Counted from the first letter of the stretch, positions 36,948 through 46,848 are shown. The stretch is DNA of 64,000 bases from an actinobacterium LLX17 (GCA_000471045.1 KI301992.1:194900-258899); one strand, 5' to 3'. The notes: a model not told the origin generated them from the sequence alone. Numbers and translations: made by a program.

Positions 36948-38783
36948 TCAGTCGGTCGACGCCTCCAGCGCTGCCGCCACGCGGCGGTGCGCCTCCCAGA
37001 TCTCCTCCGGCAGGTCGGCGAACTGCTGCAGGTGCGCCTCGCGGAACCCGATCTCCTGACGCCAGCGCTCGGTGTCGATCGTCAGCACGGTGTCGAGGTC
37101 GGCCTGGTCGATCTCGAGACCGTCGAGGTTCAGCTCCTCCTGCGTCGGCAGGATGCCGACCGGCGTCTCGCGACCCTCGACCTCACCGTTCTTGAGCTGC
37201 ATGAGCCACAGCAGCGGCCGCAGGTTCTCGCGGTAGCCGGGCCACAGGAAGCGTCCGTCGTCGCCGCGCTGGAACCAATTGACGTGCGCGAAGATCGGCT
37301 TCTCGGCGGCCTCGCCGAGGATCTTCAGCCAGTGCGCCGCGTACGGGCCCTCGGGGTAGGACATGAAGGGCCGCATCGACATGGGGTCGTAGCGCAGCTG
37401 CCCGTCGACGCCCTCGGCCGCGAACGTGGCCTCGGCGCCCAGCGTCAGGCCGTCGTACACGCCCTCGGCGACGTCGTGGATGGCGCGGATCAGCGGCTCG
37501 CGGTCGCGGGTGCGGCCACCGAAGATGATGCCGTCGATCGGCACGCCCTGCGGGTCCTCGAAGTCGCTCGCCACGTTCGGCACGTTGGCCAGCGTCGTGG
37601 TGAAACGGCTGTTCGGATGTGCCCAGGGAGCGTCGTCGCCGTCGGCCCGGTCGGCGATGCGCTCGCCCTTCCAGTCCAGCCAGCCGTCGAGGTCGGTCGG
37701 CGGCTGGGGCGACTTGCCCTCCCACCACACGTCGCCGGTCAACTCGTTGTAGGCGATGTTGGTGAAGATGGCGCCGGTGCCCGCGTCGATCGAGTGCAGG
37801 GCGCCCGGGTTGGTGGCCTCGTTGGTGTCCTTGGCGACACCGAAGACACCGTTCTCGGGGTTCAGGCCGTAGAGCTTGCCGTCCTCACCGATCCACAGCC
37901 ACGCGATGTCGTCGCCGTAGAACTCGACGTGGTACCGCTCGCCCAAGGCGTCGGGCGCCAGCGTCATGGCCAGGTTGGTCTTGCCGGAGGCGCTGGGGAA
38001 GCCGCCGCAGATGTGGTACTTGCGACCGGTCTGCTTGTCGACGATGCCCAGCAGCATGAACTGCTCGGCGAGGAACTTGCCCGACGCCCAGCCGTCGTAC
38101 GCCGCCTGGCGCAGGCCGTGGGCGATCTTGCCGAGCAGCGCGTTGCCGCCGTAGGACGAGCCGAAGTGCAAGATGGTGCGCTCGTCGGCGACCGTCACGA
38201 AGTACCGCTGGTCGTCGGCCGTGCCGTGGCCCAGGTTCTCGAGGTCGCCGGTGACGTGCACGGCGCGCACGAAGCTGCTCGGGTCGGCGAGGTCGTTGAT
38301 GTGGTTCACGCCGACCCGCGCCATGCGGATCATGTGCAGCACGACCGTGCGAGCGTCGGTGAGCTCGACACCGGCGGCGAAGGCCTCCAGCGGCGAGCCG
38401 GGAGGCGCCATCAGGTACGGGACCACGTACATGGTCTTGCCGGCCGAGGCGCCGCGCATCTTGTCCTCGAGCAGCGGCTTCATCTCCGAGGAGGGGCGCC
38501 AGTTGTTGTAGACGCCGGCGTCCTCGGGGTTGCTCGTCGCGACGATCGTGCGCTCCTCGGAGCGCGCCGTGTCCTTGTGGTAGCTGCGCGAGTAGTACAG
38601 GTGATCGCCAGCGGACTGCAGCTCTCCTGCGGCCACGGCCTCCTCGAGCAGGCGTGCGTCGTCGCCGGCGCTCACGACCTCGATGCGCTCGGCGCCGGTG
38701 ATGCCGGCCCAGTGGCGCACGTACTCGCGCACGTGCTGATTGGTGAGTCCTGCGGCATCCAGTGCTGCCTCGACGTCTGCCAT
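36948..38783 (-). CDS. pckG: Phosphoenolpyruvate carboxykinase (GTP)
   Basis: 611 residues from ATG 38783. It converts oxaloacetate and GTP to PEP. The GTP-type kinase loop reads FPSASGKTN and the Mn/substrate segment is HFGSSYGGNALLGK. The usual Cys of the loop (FPSACGKTN) is Ser266, codon 37986-37988. Other motifs (NPENGVFGVA, PEGPYAAHW) are intact. ATG 38822 would add 13 residues. Convergent with the serine hydrolase, one base apart. Confidence 0.95.
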   Translation of the reverse strand: MADVEAALDAAGLTNQHVREYVRHWAGITGAERIEVVSAGDDARLLEEAVAAGELQSAGDHLYYSRSYHKDTARSEERTIVATSNPEDAGVYNNWRPSSEMKPLLEDKMRGASAGKTMYVVPYLMAPPGSPLEAFAAGVELTDARTVVLHMIRMARVGVNHINDLADPSSFVRAVHVTGDLENLGHGTADDQRYFVTVADERTILHFGSSYGGNALLGKIAHGLRQAAYDGWASGKFLAEQFMLLGIVDKQTGRKYHICGGFPSASGKTNLAMTLAPDALGERYHVEFYGDDIAWLWIGEDGKLYGLNPENGVFGVAKDTNEATNPGALHSIDAGTGAIFTNIAYNELTGDVWWEGKSPQPPTDLDGWLDWKGERIADRADGDDAPWAHPNSRFTTTLANVPNVASDFEDPQGVPIDGIIFGGRTRDREPLIRAIHDVAEGVYDGLTLGAEATFAAEGVDGQLRYDPMSMRPFMSYPEGPYAAHWLKILGEAAEKPIFAHVNWFQRGDDGRFLWPGYRENLRPLLWLMQLKNGEVEGRETPVGILPTQEELNLDGLEIDQADLDTVLTIDTERWRQEIGFREAHLQQFADLPEEIWEAHRRVAAALEASTD

Positions 38784-38894
38784 CGCCTGTGGTGTTCCTC
38801 TCGGGTCGACCGCCATCGGGCCGGGTGGCCCGGACATGGGGGCATGCTGCCACACATCTGTCCGGTCCGATCCACGGGATCGCGCCGTGAGACG

Positions 38895-39704
38895 TCAGCG
38901 GTCGCGGAACACCGCGTCGCGCTTCTCCCGGAACGCGGCAGATCCCTCGGCGAAGTCGGCGGCGTCGAGGAGGGCGGCCTGCCCCTCCCGCTCGAGGGCG
39001 AACGCACCCTCGAGCGCCCCGAGCGTGGCGGCATTGATGGCCTGCTTGGTGCGGGCGTAGGCGACCACGGGGCCGCCCGACAGGGTCGCGAGGACCTGGT
39101 CGACCTCGGCCTCGAAGGCGTCGGCGTCGTGCACCGCGGCGATCAGGCCCGCACGAGCCGCGTCGTCAGCGGGGAGCCGTTCGGCGAGCAGGGCCATGCG
39201 CATCGCCGTGGCCCGGCCGACCGAGGCCGCGACCAGCGCCGAGGCGCCACCGTCGGGCATGAGGCCGATCTTGGTGAACGCCAGCATGAAGAACGCCTTG
39301 CTGCTGGCGATCGTCAGGTCGGCGCCCAGCGCGATCGGCACGCCCACACCGGCGCAGGCTCCCTGCACTGCCGAGACCACCGGCAGCGGGCAGTCGCGGA
39401 TGGCCCGCACGAGGTCGTTGGCCGCATCGATCAGGTGGGTGTTGGCCCCGCCGCCGGGGGAGTCGTCGGCGGAGTCGCCCTGCAGGTCGGCACCCGAGCA
39501 GAACCCGCGTCCCTCGGCCCGCAGGACGACGACCGACGCCCCGGCATCGGCGGCACCGCTCACCAGCTCGGTCAGGTCGTCGACCATGGGCACGGTCAGG
39601 GCGTTGAACGAGTCGGGACGGCGCAGCCACAGGGTCAGCACGCCACCCTCGAGGGCGGAGCCGATTTGCTCGCCGCTGCGGGGGCCGGGGGTCAGGGTGG
39701 TCAT
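38895..39704 (-). CDS. Enoyl-CoA hydratase/isomerase (crotonase family)
   Basis: 269 residues. The oxyanion motif is FCSGADL; the first catalytic position lies in GACAGVGVPIALGADL and lacks the glutamate of true hydratases. The second is Asp in KIGLMPDGG, as in PaaG-like isomerases. An isomerase or atypical hydratase in fatty or aromatic acid breakdown is likely. AGGAG stands 6 bases from the ATG. Confidence 0.85.
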   Translation of the reverse strand: MTTLTPGPRSGEQIGSALEGGVLTLWLRRPDSFNALTVPMVDDLTELVSGAADAGASVVVLRAEGRGFCSGADLQGDSADDSPGGGANTHLIDAANDLVRAIRDCPLPVVSAVQGACAGVGVPIALGADLTIASSKAFFMLAFTKIGLMPDGGASALVAASVGRATAMRMALLAERLPADDAARAGLIAAVHDADAFEAEVDQVLATLSGGPVVAYARTKQAINAATLGALEGAFALEREGQAALLDAADFAEGSAAFREKRDAVFRDR

Positions 39705-39738
39705 GGGGTCTCCTGAGGAAGGGGGCGGTCAGACGAGA

Positions 39739-39776
39739 CCGGAAGTCTCTCGTGGTGACTCCGGAAGTCTCTCGTG
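39739..39776. repeat. Direct repeat upstream of the crotonase gene
   Basis: CCGGAAGTCTCTCGTG occurs at 39739-39754 and 39761-39776, centre spacing 22 bp (two helical turns). It lies in the 76-bp gap between the gpgS stop and the crotonase start, both minus strand. It could be a tandem operator for the crotonase promoter. Confidence 0.7.
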
Positions 39777-39780
39777 AGCG

Positions 39781-40734
39781 TCAGGGTGGTGGGGGGAGGA
39801 GGCGGGTGACGACGCGGTCGTGCTGGAGGACGAGGCGGTCGGAGTCGTCGCGGACGAACCGGGTGTGCACGTCGGTCACCTCGCTGCGCCCGTCGAGGCA
39901 GAGGTCGAACGACGCCCGCACCTGCAGCGCCATGCGACCCAGGGCCACGAGGTCCTGATGGCGGTGCACCCGGCGCCCCAGGTCGACCTGGGCCATTGCG
40001 TCGAGGCCGTACCGCTCGAGCACCGTGAGGAGCAGACCGATGTCGACGCCGTAGCCCGACACGAACGGGTGCTGGTACACGGCGGTCCGTCGCACGGCGT
40101 ACTCGCCCGAGAGGGGCTGAGCGAAGCCGGCCAGCGCGGGGGCACGGTCGGCGATCTCGGGACGCGCCACCAGCTCGGTCACCCGGCCGCCGCCGGAGGG
40201 CCGCGCTGCGTCGGGCGCATCATCAGCCACGGCTCCGTCAGGCAGGAACGGTCGGTCGTAGAACGCCTTGACCAGGACGAGGTCCGGGTCCCGGAGCAAC
40301 GGCGCCACCAGACCCGTCACGAACCCGTCGTGGGGCGCCTCGACGTCGGCGTCGAGGAAGACCACGACGTCGGCGTCGACGGCGTCGATTCCTGAGCGGA
40401 GCGCACCGCCCTTGCCGTCCTGCGGCGAGTGCGTGCAGGAGACCACCCGGGCCCCCGCACGCCGGGCGACGTCGGCGGTCTGGTCGGAGGAGTGGGAGTC
40501 GACGACGACGATCTCGTCGAGCAGCGCCACCCGTTCGATCAGCCGCTCCCGCAGCCTCGTGACCACGGTGCCGACCGTCGCGGCCTCGTTGCGCGCGGGC
40601 AGCACCACGGTGATCCGCTGACCGTGCGCGAGCTCGGCGACCTCGTCCGGGCTCGGGTGCCGGTCGTCGACGGTGCGCCGCGCGAACCAGTCGCGGACGG
40701 TGCCGGGCTGAGGGCGCGGCTCGTGCTCAGGCAA
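39781..40734 (-). CDS. gpgS: Glucosyl-3-phosphoglycerate synthase
   Basis: 317 residues, GT81 family. The GT-A fold shows VVLPARNEAATVG, the metal motif DAD in VFLDADVEAP, GGRVTELVARPEI and YGVDIGLLL. GpgS makes glucosyl-3-phosphoglycerate, precursor of glucosylglycerate and methylglucose polysaccharides. It overlaps folP2 by 8 bases, as in mycobacteria. Confidence 0.92.
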   Translation of the reverse strand: MPEHEPRPQPGTVRDWFARRTVDDRHPSPDEVAELAHGQRITVVLPARNEAATVGTVVTRLRERLIERVALLDEIVVVDSHSSDQTADVARRAGARVVSCTHSPQDGKGGALRSGIDAVDADVVVFLDADVEAPHDGFVTGLVAPLLRDPDLVLVKAFYDRPFLPDGAVADDAPDAARPSGGGRVTELVARPEIADRAPALAGFAQPLSGEYAVRRTAVYQHPFVSGYGVDIGLLLTVLERYGLDAMAQVDLGRRVHRHQDLVALGRMALQVRASFDLCLDGRSEVTDVHTRFVRDDSDRLVLQHDRVVTRLLPPPP

Positions 40735-41596
40735 GGCCGCGCACCGATCGGGTGGGTGGCCGCTCGCCGGCGATCGTCGCCACCATCTCGAGCACGCGAC
40801 AGGTGGCCGCCACGTCGTGCGTGCGGAACATCGCGGCGCCGTCGCGCGCAGCCCAGGCGGTGGCGGCCAGCGTGCCCTCGAGCCGCTCGTCGACGGGGAG
40901 GTCGAGCGTCTCGCCGATGAAGTCCTTGCGGGACAACGCCATCAGCACGGGCCAGCCGGTGGCGACGAGGGTCGCGGTCTCACGGACCAGGGAGAGGCTG
41001 TGCCAGGTGTTCTTGCCGAAGTCATGGGTCGGGTCGATGAGGATGCCCTCGCGCGGGACCCCGCGGGCCACCAGGTGCTCGGCCGTGGCGGTGGTGTGCC
41101 GCACGACATCGGTCACGACGTCGTCGAACTCCACGCGGTGCGGCCGCGTGCGAGGAACGGCCCCGCCGGTGTGCGAGCAGACGAAGCCGGCCCCGTACTC
41201 GGCCGCGACGTCGAGCAGGTCGGGCTCGGCGCCGGCCCAGGTGTCGTTGACGAGGTCGGCCCCGGCCTCCAGGCCCAGCCGGGCGACCTCGGCGCGCCAG
41301 GTGTCGAGGCTGATGGCGACGTCGGGATGCTCGGCCCGCACCGACTCGATGAAGGGGATCGTGCGGCGCACCTCCTCGGCGACGTCGACGAGGTCACCGG
41401 GCCCTGCCTTCACGCCACCCACGTCGATCACGTCGGCGCCGGCCGCCACGGCGCGCCGGACGGCCTCGAGCGCGTCACCGTCGGCGAAGGTGGCGCCGCG
41501 GTCGTAGAACGAGTCGGGCGTGCGGTTGACGATGGCCATGACGAGCGCGCGATCACGCTGCAGGTGACGACCACGGAGGATCAGGGCGGGACTCAT
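40727..41596 (-). CDS. folP2: Dihydropteroate synthase homologue of the FolP2 type
   Basis: 289 residues, pterin-binding TIM barrel. Motifs are MAIVNRTPDSFYDRG and DVGGVKAGPGD, where true FolP has NVTPDSFSDGG and GESTRPG. The mycobacterial FolP2, also next to gpgS, shares this pattern and is reported not to have normal dihydropteroate synthase activity, so folate synthesis should not be assumed. The start ATG 41596 matches the family N-terminus. Confidence 0.87.
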   Translation of the reverse strand: MSPALILRGRHLQRDRALVMAIVNRTPDSFYDRGATFADGDALEAVRRAVAAGADVIDVGGVKAGPGDLVDVAEEVRRTIPFIESVRAEHPDVAISLDTWRAEVARLGLEAGADLVNDTWAGAEPDLLDVAAEYGAGFVCSHTGGAVPRTRPHRVEFDDVVTDVVRHTTATAEHLVARGVPREGILIDPTHDFGKNTWHSLSLVRETATLVATGWPVLMALSRKDFIGETLDLPVDERLEGTLAATAWAARDGAAMFRTHDVAATCRVLEMVATIAGERPPTRSVRGLA

Positions 41597-41615
41597 GTCG
41601 GTCGGCGGGAGCCGG

Positions 41616-42797
41616 TCAGGACTTCTCGGCCTCGGCGGCCTCGTCCGTGGTGCGTCCCTCGCGCAGGTGGTCGGCCGCCTGGGCATCCCCCGCTGGCGCG
41701 TCCGGAGAGACCTGCGCGTCGATGCGCTCGTTCAGGTACCGCAGGATCTCGGCGACGCTGGCGGCAACCGGCACGGCCAGGAAGGCGCCGGTGACGCCGA
41801 ACAGCGAGCCGCCGGCCAGCACCGAGAGCAGGACCACCGCGGCGTGCAGGTTCATCGTCTTGCCCTGCAGCCACGGCGACAGCACGTTGCCCTCGAGCTG
41901 CTGGACGCCGATGACGATGAGCAGGACGATCAGCGCGTCCTGGGGCGAGTTGGTGACAAGGGTGACGAGCACCGCGAGGGCTCCTGCGACGACCGCACCG
42001 ATGATCGGGATGTAGCCACCGAAGAAGGTGAGGACCGCGAGCGGCACCGCCAGCGGCACCCCGACGATGGCCAGGCCGATGCCGATGATGACCGCGTCGA
42101 TGAAGGATACGAGCGTCTGCGTGCGGATGAACCCGCCCAGCGTGCTCCACACCCGCGACAGGCCCTCGACGGTGTGCTGGCCGGCCCGGCGGCCGCCGAT
42201 GGTCTGGAGCCACGGCAGCAGCTTGTGGCCGTCCTTGATGAACAGGAACGTGAGGATCAGCGTGACGACCAGGTTGAGCACGGCGGAGGCGGCGGCGTTG
42301 ATGGTCGAGAACACGCCGGCGCTGATGGCCGCGGCGCTGTCCTGCAGCCGGTCCTGCAGCGCCGTGATGGCCTGGGTGATCTGCGCGTCGGAGACCTGGA
42401 ACGGACCCTCGACGAGCCAGTCACGGATCTTGAGGAGGCCGCCGGAGGCCTGGTCGGCGATGTCGGGCGCCTGCCCCGCCACCTGCGGTGCCAGGGCGGC
42501 GATCACGGCGGCCAAAGTGCCGAGGAACGCCACCATGACGCCGATCGCCGCGATCGCGTCGGGCACGCCGCGGCGACGCAGCCACGCGACGGGCGGACCG
42601 AGGACCGTGGCGACGACGAGCGCGAGGGCGACGGGGTACCAGACCATCCACGTGTGGCCGACGACCCAGCCGAGGACGTACAACGCAGCGGCGATGACGA
42701 CGATGCGTAGACCCCAGCGTTGCAGGCTGGCGAAACCGCGGTCGATCACGACGGCCCGGTCAGTCACACGGGTGTCCGTCTGGGGGTTGTCAGTCAC
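41616..42797 (-). CDS. AI-2E/PerM family transporter
   Basis: 393 residues, eight predicted helices with a large soluble region between helices 3 and 4 (about 85-165). Family motifs are FIKDGHKLLPWL, GGYIPIIGAVVAG and QQLEGNVLSPWLQGK. Members export AI-2 or act as H+/Na+ antiporters. It lies between ung and folP2 with short gaps on the minus strand, so is probably in one operon. Confidence 0.88.
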   Translation of the reverse strand: MTDNPQTDTRVTDRAVVIDRGFASLQRWGLRIVVIAAALYVLGWVVGHTWMVWYPVALALVVATVLGPPVAWLRRRGVPDAIAAIGVMVAFLGTLAAVIAALAPQVAGQAPDIADQASGGLLKIRDWLVEGPFQVSDAQITQAITALQDRLQDSAAAISAGVFSTINAAASAVLNLVVTLILTFLFIKDGHKLLPWLQTIGGRRAGQHTVEGLSRVWSTLGGFIRTQTLVSFIDAVIIGIGLAIVGVPLAVPLAVLTFFGGYIPIIGAVVAGALAVLVTLVTNSPQDALIVLLIVIGVQQLEGNVLSPWLQGKTMNLHAAVVLLSVLAGGSLFGVTGAFLAVPVAASVAEILRYLNERIDAQVSPDAPAGDAQAADHLREGRTTDEAAEAEKS

Positions 42798-42806
42798 CTG
42801 AGCAGC

Positions 42807-43511
42807 CTAGTGGCCGGTCCCCACCGCCGCCGGGTCAGCCGGGAGACGCCAGTCGACCGGCTCGCCACCGCGCTCGACGAGCAGCTCGTTGGCCCGGCTG
42901 AACGGCCGGGCCCCGAAGAAGCCGCGCGAGGCCGAGAGCGGGCTGGGGTGCGGCGAGACGACGCACGGGGTGTCGCCGAGCAACGGCTGCAGTCCCTGCG
43001 CGTCACGTCCCCAGAGGATCGCGACGAGCGGTCCGCCCCGCTCGACGAGGGCCCGGATCGCCTGCTCGGTGACCTTCTCCCACCCCTTGCCGCGGTGACT
43101 GGCGGGATTGCCCGGCCGCACGGTCAGCACGCGGTTGAGCAGCAGCACCCCCTGGTCGGCCCAGGCGGTCAGGTCGCCGTGCGGAGGCGCCTCGATGCCG
43201 AGGTCGGACTCCAGCTCGGCGTAGATGTTGACCAGGCTGCGGGGGAGTGGCCGCACGTCCGGCGCGACCGAGAAGCTGAGGCCCACGGGGTGCCCCGGGG
43301 TGGGGTAGGGGTCCTGGCCCGTGATCAGGACACGGACGTCGGCGAGCGGCCGGGTGAAGGCGCGCAGCACGTGCTCGCCGGCCGGCAGGTAGGGCCGGCC
43401 CTTGGCGAGCTCGGCGCGCAGGAAGTCGCCCATCGCGGCGACGTCGTCGGCCACGGGTGCGAGGGCCTCGGCCCAGTCGGGCGCGACGATCTCGGGCAGC
43501 GGTCGGGGCAC
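42807..43511 (-). CDS. ung: Uracil-DNA glycosylase, family 1
   Basis: 234 residues. Water-activating motif GQDPYP (Asp67), uracil-binding LLLNRVLTV and DNA-intercalation loop [13 protein letters not shown] are intact. It removes uracil from DNA in base excision repair. The GTG start is 6 bases from TACCCT on the minus strand (43518-43523), a leaderless arrangement mirrored by the divergent MFS gene. Confidence 0.95.
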   Translation of the reverse strand: MPRPLPEIVAPDWAEALAPVADDVAAMGDFLRAELAKGRPYLPAGEHVLRAFTRPLADVRVLITGQDPYPTPGHPVGLSFSVAPDVRPLPRSLVNIYAELESDLGIEAPPHGDLTAWADQGVLLLNRVLTVRPGNPASHRGKGWEKVTEQAIRALVERGGPLVAILWGRDAQGLQPLLGDTPCVVSPHPSPLSASRGFFGARPFSRANELLVERGGEPVDWRLPADPAAVGTGH

Positions 43512-43517
43512 GCTGGC

Positions 43518-43552
43518 AGGGTAGCCGGGCCCGCGCGCCCCACGCGTACCCT
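43518..43552. promoter_or_regulatory. Divergent leaderless promoters, ung and MFS gene
   Basis: Two TACCCT -10 boxes face outward: minus strand 43518-43523 (6 bases to the ung GTG) and plus strand 43547-43552 (6 bases to the MFS GTG). Only 47 bases separate the two start codons, so the -35 regions overlap. Confidence 0.6.
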
Positions 43553-43558
43553 CGTCGG

Positions 43559-44773
43559 GTGTCTGCCGTCGCCGCCTATCGGTCCTTGGTGCGCATCGTC
43601 GGACCCAGCTACTTCGTCATCGCGTTCCTCGGGCGGGTGCCGATCGCGATGAGCCAGATGGGCACGCTGCTGCTCGTCAGCTCGGCCACCGACAGCTACG
43701 CACTGGGTGGCGCGGCGGCCGGTGCCCTCGCCGTGACGAACGCCGTGGGCTCCCCGTTCTTCGGTGGCCTGGCCGATCGCATCGGTCAGCGTCCCGTCGT
43801 GCTGACGCAGTCCCTCGCCGGTGGTGTCGGGCTGGTGGGCATCGTGCTGGTCACGCAGTCGGACGCCCCCTCGCCCTTCATCATCCTGATGGCCGCGTTC
43901 GCCGGCCTGATGTGTCCGCAGGTGGGGCCGCTGGCGCGGGTGCGCTGGTCGCCGATCCTGCACGACGAGCCGGACAAGGGCCGCCTGCTCGACGCCGCCT
44001 TCTCGTACGAGGGGGCCGCCGACGAGCTGTCGTTCGTGCTGGGTCCCGCGACGGTCGGGCTGCTCGCGGTGCTGGTCGATCCCAGCGAGGCGTTGCTCGT
44101 GGCCGCGCTCGTGCTGGCCGCGTTCGGCACCTGGTTCGCGCTGCACCCGACCGCCGAGCTGACCCGGCCGGTCCCCGGCGCGGTGCGCAGCGAGGGGCGG
44201 CTGCTGGTCGGTGCGCTGGTGGCTCTCGCCGTGGCGCAGCTGTTCATCGGCATGCTCTTCGGTGCCACGCAGACCGGGTCGACCGTGCTGGCGACCGACG
44301 CGGGCCAGCCGGGGCTCGCCGGAGTCATCCACGCGACGCTGGGCATCGGCAGCGCCATCGCCGGCCTCGCGGTCGCCGCGCTGCCCGAGCGCATCACGTA
44401 TCCCCGGCGGATGCTGGTCTCGGCGCTCGGCCTGGCCGTGCTGTCGACGCCGCTCCTGCTCGTGCAGACCATCGGACAGCTCGTCGCGGTCATCGCGCTG
44501 CTGGGCTTCGCGGTGGCGCCGTACATGATCAGCAACTTCGCGATGGCGGGACAGCTCGTGGCCACCGACCGCGTCGGCACGGCGATGACGCTGCTGGCCG
44601 GCGCGACGGGGTGCGGCTACGCGATCGGCTCCTCGGTGGCCGGCCGACTCGCCGACGGGGTGCCGGGGATCGCCCCCGACGGCGGCCACACCCCGGCCTT
44701 CGCAGTGACGGTGGTGGCCACCTACGGCGCCCTGCTGCTGTCGGCGGGCTTTGCCGCCCGTTCGCGCCGCTGA
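43559..44773 (+). CDS. MFS transporter
   Basis: 404 residues, 12 predicted helices. The family loop [13 protein letters not shown] after helix 2 is present. The overall shape resembles drug/sugar efflux MFS proteins of actinobacteria; no substrate can be named. GTG start with a leaderless -10 (TACCCT). Confidence 0.82.
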   Translation: MSAVAAYRSLVRIVGPSYFVIAFLGRVPIAMSQMGTLLLVSSATDSYALGGAAAGALAVTNAVGSPFFGGLADRIGQRPVVLTQSLAGGVGLVGIVLVTQSDAPSPFIILMAAFAGLMCPQVGPLARVRWSPILHDEPDKGRLLDAAFSYEGAADELSFVLGPATVGLLAVLVDPSEALLVAALVLAAFGTWFALHPTAELTRPVPGAVRSEGRLLVGALVALAVAQLFIGMLFGATQTGSTVLATDAGQPGLAGVIHATLGIGSAIAGLAVAALPERITYPRRMLVSALGLAVLSTPLLLVQTIGQLVAVIALLGFAVAPYMISNFAMAGQLVATDRVGTAMTLLAGATGCGYAIGSSVAGRLADGVPGIAPDGGHTPAFAVTVVATYGALLLSAGFAARSRR

Positions 44774-44790
44774 CCCCTCCCGAAGCGTTG

Positions 44791-45372
44791 TCAGCGGGTG
44801 AGGCGCTGCTGGAGCGCGGCGCGCGCGGCGGGCCACTCGTCGTCGAGCATCGCGAACGTGACGGTGTCGCGCCAGGAGCCGTCGCGCCGGCGCTTGTGCT
44901 TGCGCAGCACGCCCTCGCGCACGGCGCCGAGACGCTCGACCGCCGCCTGCGAGCGGGTGTTGCGGATGTCGACGTGCCACACGACGCGCACGCACCCGAG
45001 CTGGTCGAAGGCACGGGTGAGCAGCAGCAGCTTGGCCTCGGTGTTGAGACCGGAGCGCCAGAAGCGTCGCCCGAGCCACGTCCAGCCGATGGCGACCGTG
45101 CGGAGCTGGGGGTCGACGTCGTAGAACGTCGTGAGCCCGGCGACCTCACCGGTGCCGGCGACCGTCTGCACCCACACCGCTCCCGACATGCTGCGGTAGC
45201 GCGCGACGATGGCCGCGGCCTCGTCGAGGTCGGTGGGCCGGGCGAACGCCAACCAGTCGAAGACCTCGTCGGCGTCGGCGGCGGCCAGCAGGCCCGCGGT
45301 GTGCTGCTCGCCGAGCGGGACCAGCTCGACGTGCCGGCCCGTGAGCACCGGAGCCGCGGTCCAGTCGTTCAC
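44791..45372 (-). CDS. GNAT acetyltransferase, RimJ/RimL-like
   Basis: 193 residues. Motifs typical of the RimJ/RimL group are HVELVPLGEQH, IGWTWLGRRFWRSGLNTEAK and VERLGAVREGVLRKH. Probably acetylates a protein or amino-acid N-terminus. Its GTG start overlaps the otsA stop, so it is co-translated with trehalose synthesis for no obvious reason. Confidence 0.83.
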   Translation of the reverse strand: MNDWTAAPVLTGRHVELVPLGEQHTAGLLAAADADEVFDWLAFARPTDLDEAAAIVARYRSMSGAVWVQTVAGTGEVAGLTTFYDVDPQLRTVAIGWTWLGRRFWRSGLNTEAKLLLLTRAFDQLGCVRVVWHVDIRNTRSQAAVERLGAVREGVLRKHKRRRDGSWRDTVTFAMLDDEWPAARAALQQRLTR

Positions 45373-46799
45373 TCGACCGGTCGCGTCCGCTTCGTGTGGG
45401 TGGTGGGCTCGGCGTTGAGGTCGGACAGGAAGCCGTTGGCCCACAGGTCGATGTCGTTCTCCATGACCTGCTTGCGCAGCGACTTCATGCGCCGCGACTG
45501 CTCCTTGGGACCGGCCTTGATGGCCTCGAGCAGGGCGGCCTTCATGCCGTTGATGTCGTACGGGTTGACCTGGTAGGCGGCCTTCAGCTCGGCCGCAGCC
45601 CCGGCGAACTCGCTGAGCACGAGCGAGCCGCGGTCGTCGTAGCGGCAGGCCACGTACTCCTTGGCGACGAGGTTCATGCCGTCGCGCAGCGGGGTGACGA
45701 CCATGACGTCGGCGGCCCGGTAGAACGCCGCCATCTCCTCGCGGGGGTACGAGGCGTGCAGGTAGGTGACGGGCTGCTGGCCGATGCGGCCGACGTCGCC
45801 GTTGAGGCGTCCGACCAGGCGGTCGATGTCGTCGCGCAAGAGCTTGTACTGCTGCACGCGCTCGCGCGACGGCGTGGCCACCTGCACGAAGACGGCGTCG
45901 TCGACGTGCACGGCGCCGTCGGTGATGAGCTCGCCGAACGCACGAATGCGCTGGCGCAGGCCCTTGGTGTAGTCGAGCCGGTCGATGCCCAGCACGAGCA
46001 CCTTGGGGGAGCCGAGGCTCTCGCGGATCTCGGCGGCGCGGGCGATGACCTCGGGCCGGCGAGCCATCTCCTCGAAGCCGGCCGCGTCGATCGAGATGGG
46101 GTAGGCCCGGGCCATGACGACCCGGCCGTCGGGCAGGTAGACGGCATCGCGGTGGGTCTTGTGCCCGACGCGTTGCCTCACGAGCCGGATGAAGTTCTGG
46201 GCCGCGCCGTTCTGCTGGAAGCCCACGAGGTCGGCGCCGAGCAGGCCCTCGAGGATCTCCTTGCGCCACGGCAGCTGCTGGAAGAGCTCGGTGGGCGGGA
46301 AGGGGATGTGCAGGAAGAAGCCGATGCGCAGGTCGGGACGCAGCTCGCGCAGCATCGCGGGCACCAGCTGCAGCTGGTAGTCCTGCACCCACACGACGGC
46401 GTCGGGCGCGGCCACCGCGGCGGCGCGCTCGGCGAACCGGCGGTTGACGCGCACGTACGTCTCCCACCACTCGCGGTGGAAGGAGGGCGGAGCGATGACG
46501 TCGTGGTAGAGCGGCCAGAGGGTGCCGTTGGAGAACCCCTCGTAGTACTCGACGACCTCGGACTCCGACAGCGGGACCGGCTCGAGCTGCAGGCCACCGT
46601 GCTCGAAGGGCTTGAGGTCCTCGTCAGGAGCGCCGTGCCAACCGATCCAGGCCCCGCCCTCGCGCCGCATGACGGGCTCGAGAGCCGTGACCAGGCCGCC
46701 GGGGGAGGTGCGCCACGTGGTGGTGCCGTCCGGAGCCACGACGCGGTCGACGGGCAACCGGTTGGCGATGACCACGAACTCTGCGGTGTTCTTCGCCAT
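45369..46799 (-). CDS. otsA: Trehalose-6-phosphate synthase
   Basis: 476 residues, GT20. Substrate motifs GGLVTALEP, VWVQDYQLQLVPAMLR and IGFFLHIPFPPTELF are visible, as are VLGIDRLDYTKGL and RDGMNLVAKEY for UDP-glucose binding. It starts leaderless: TAGGCT (46806-46811, minus) is 6 bases from the ATG. It is divergent from the DUF3263 - LytR_C - otsB set. Confidence 0.95.
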   Translation of the reverse strand: MAKNTAEFVVIANRLPVDRVVAPDGTTTWRTSPGGLVTALEPVMRREGGAWIGWHGAPDEDLKPFEHGGLQLEPVPLSESEVVEYYEGFSNGTLWPLYHDVIAPPSFHREWWETYVRVNRRFAERAAAVAAPDAVVWVQDYQLQLVPAMLRELRPDLRIGFFLHIPFPPTELFQQLPWRKEILEGLLGADLVGFQQNGAAQNFIRLVRQRVGHKTHRDAVYLPDGRVVMARAYPISIDAAGFEEMARRPEVIARAAEIRESLGSPKVLVLGIDRLDYTKGLRQRIRAFGELITDGAVHVDDAVFVQVATPSRERVQQYKLLRDDIDRLVGRLNGDVGRIGQQPVTYLHASYPREEMAAFYRAADVMVVTPLRDGMNLVAKEYVACRYDDRGSLVLSEFAGAAAELKAAYQVNPYDINGMKAALLEAIKAGPKEQSRRMKSLRKQVMENDIDLWANGFLSDLNAEPTTHTKRTRPVE

Positions 46800-46848
46800 G
46801 ACCGCAGCCTAGTGCGTCAGGCCGCCCCGGCCGTACGCGCCGCGTGGA

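Noticed and set aside
40727..41596. Canonical dihydropteroate synthase (sulfonamide target)
   Set aside because: Signature residues differ from FolP1 and the gpgS neighbourhood matches FolP2.
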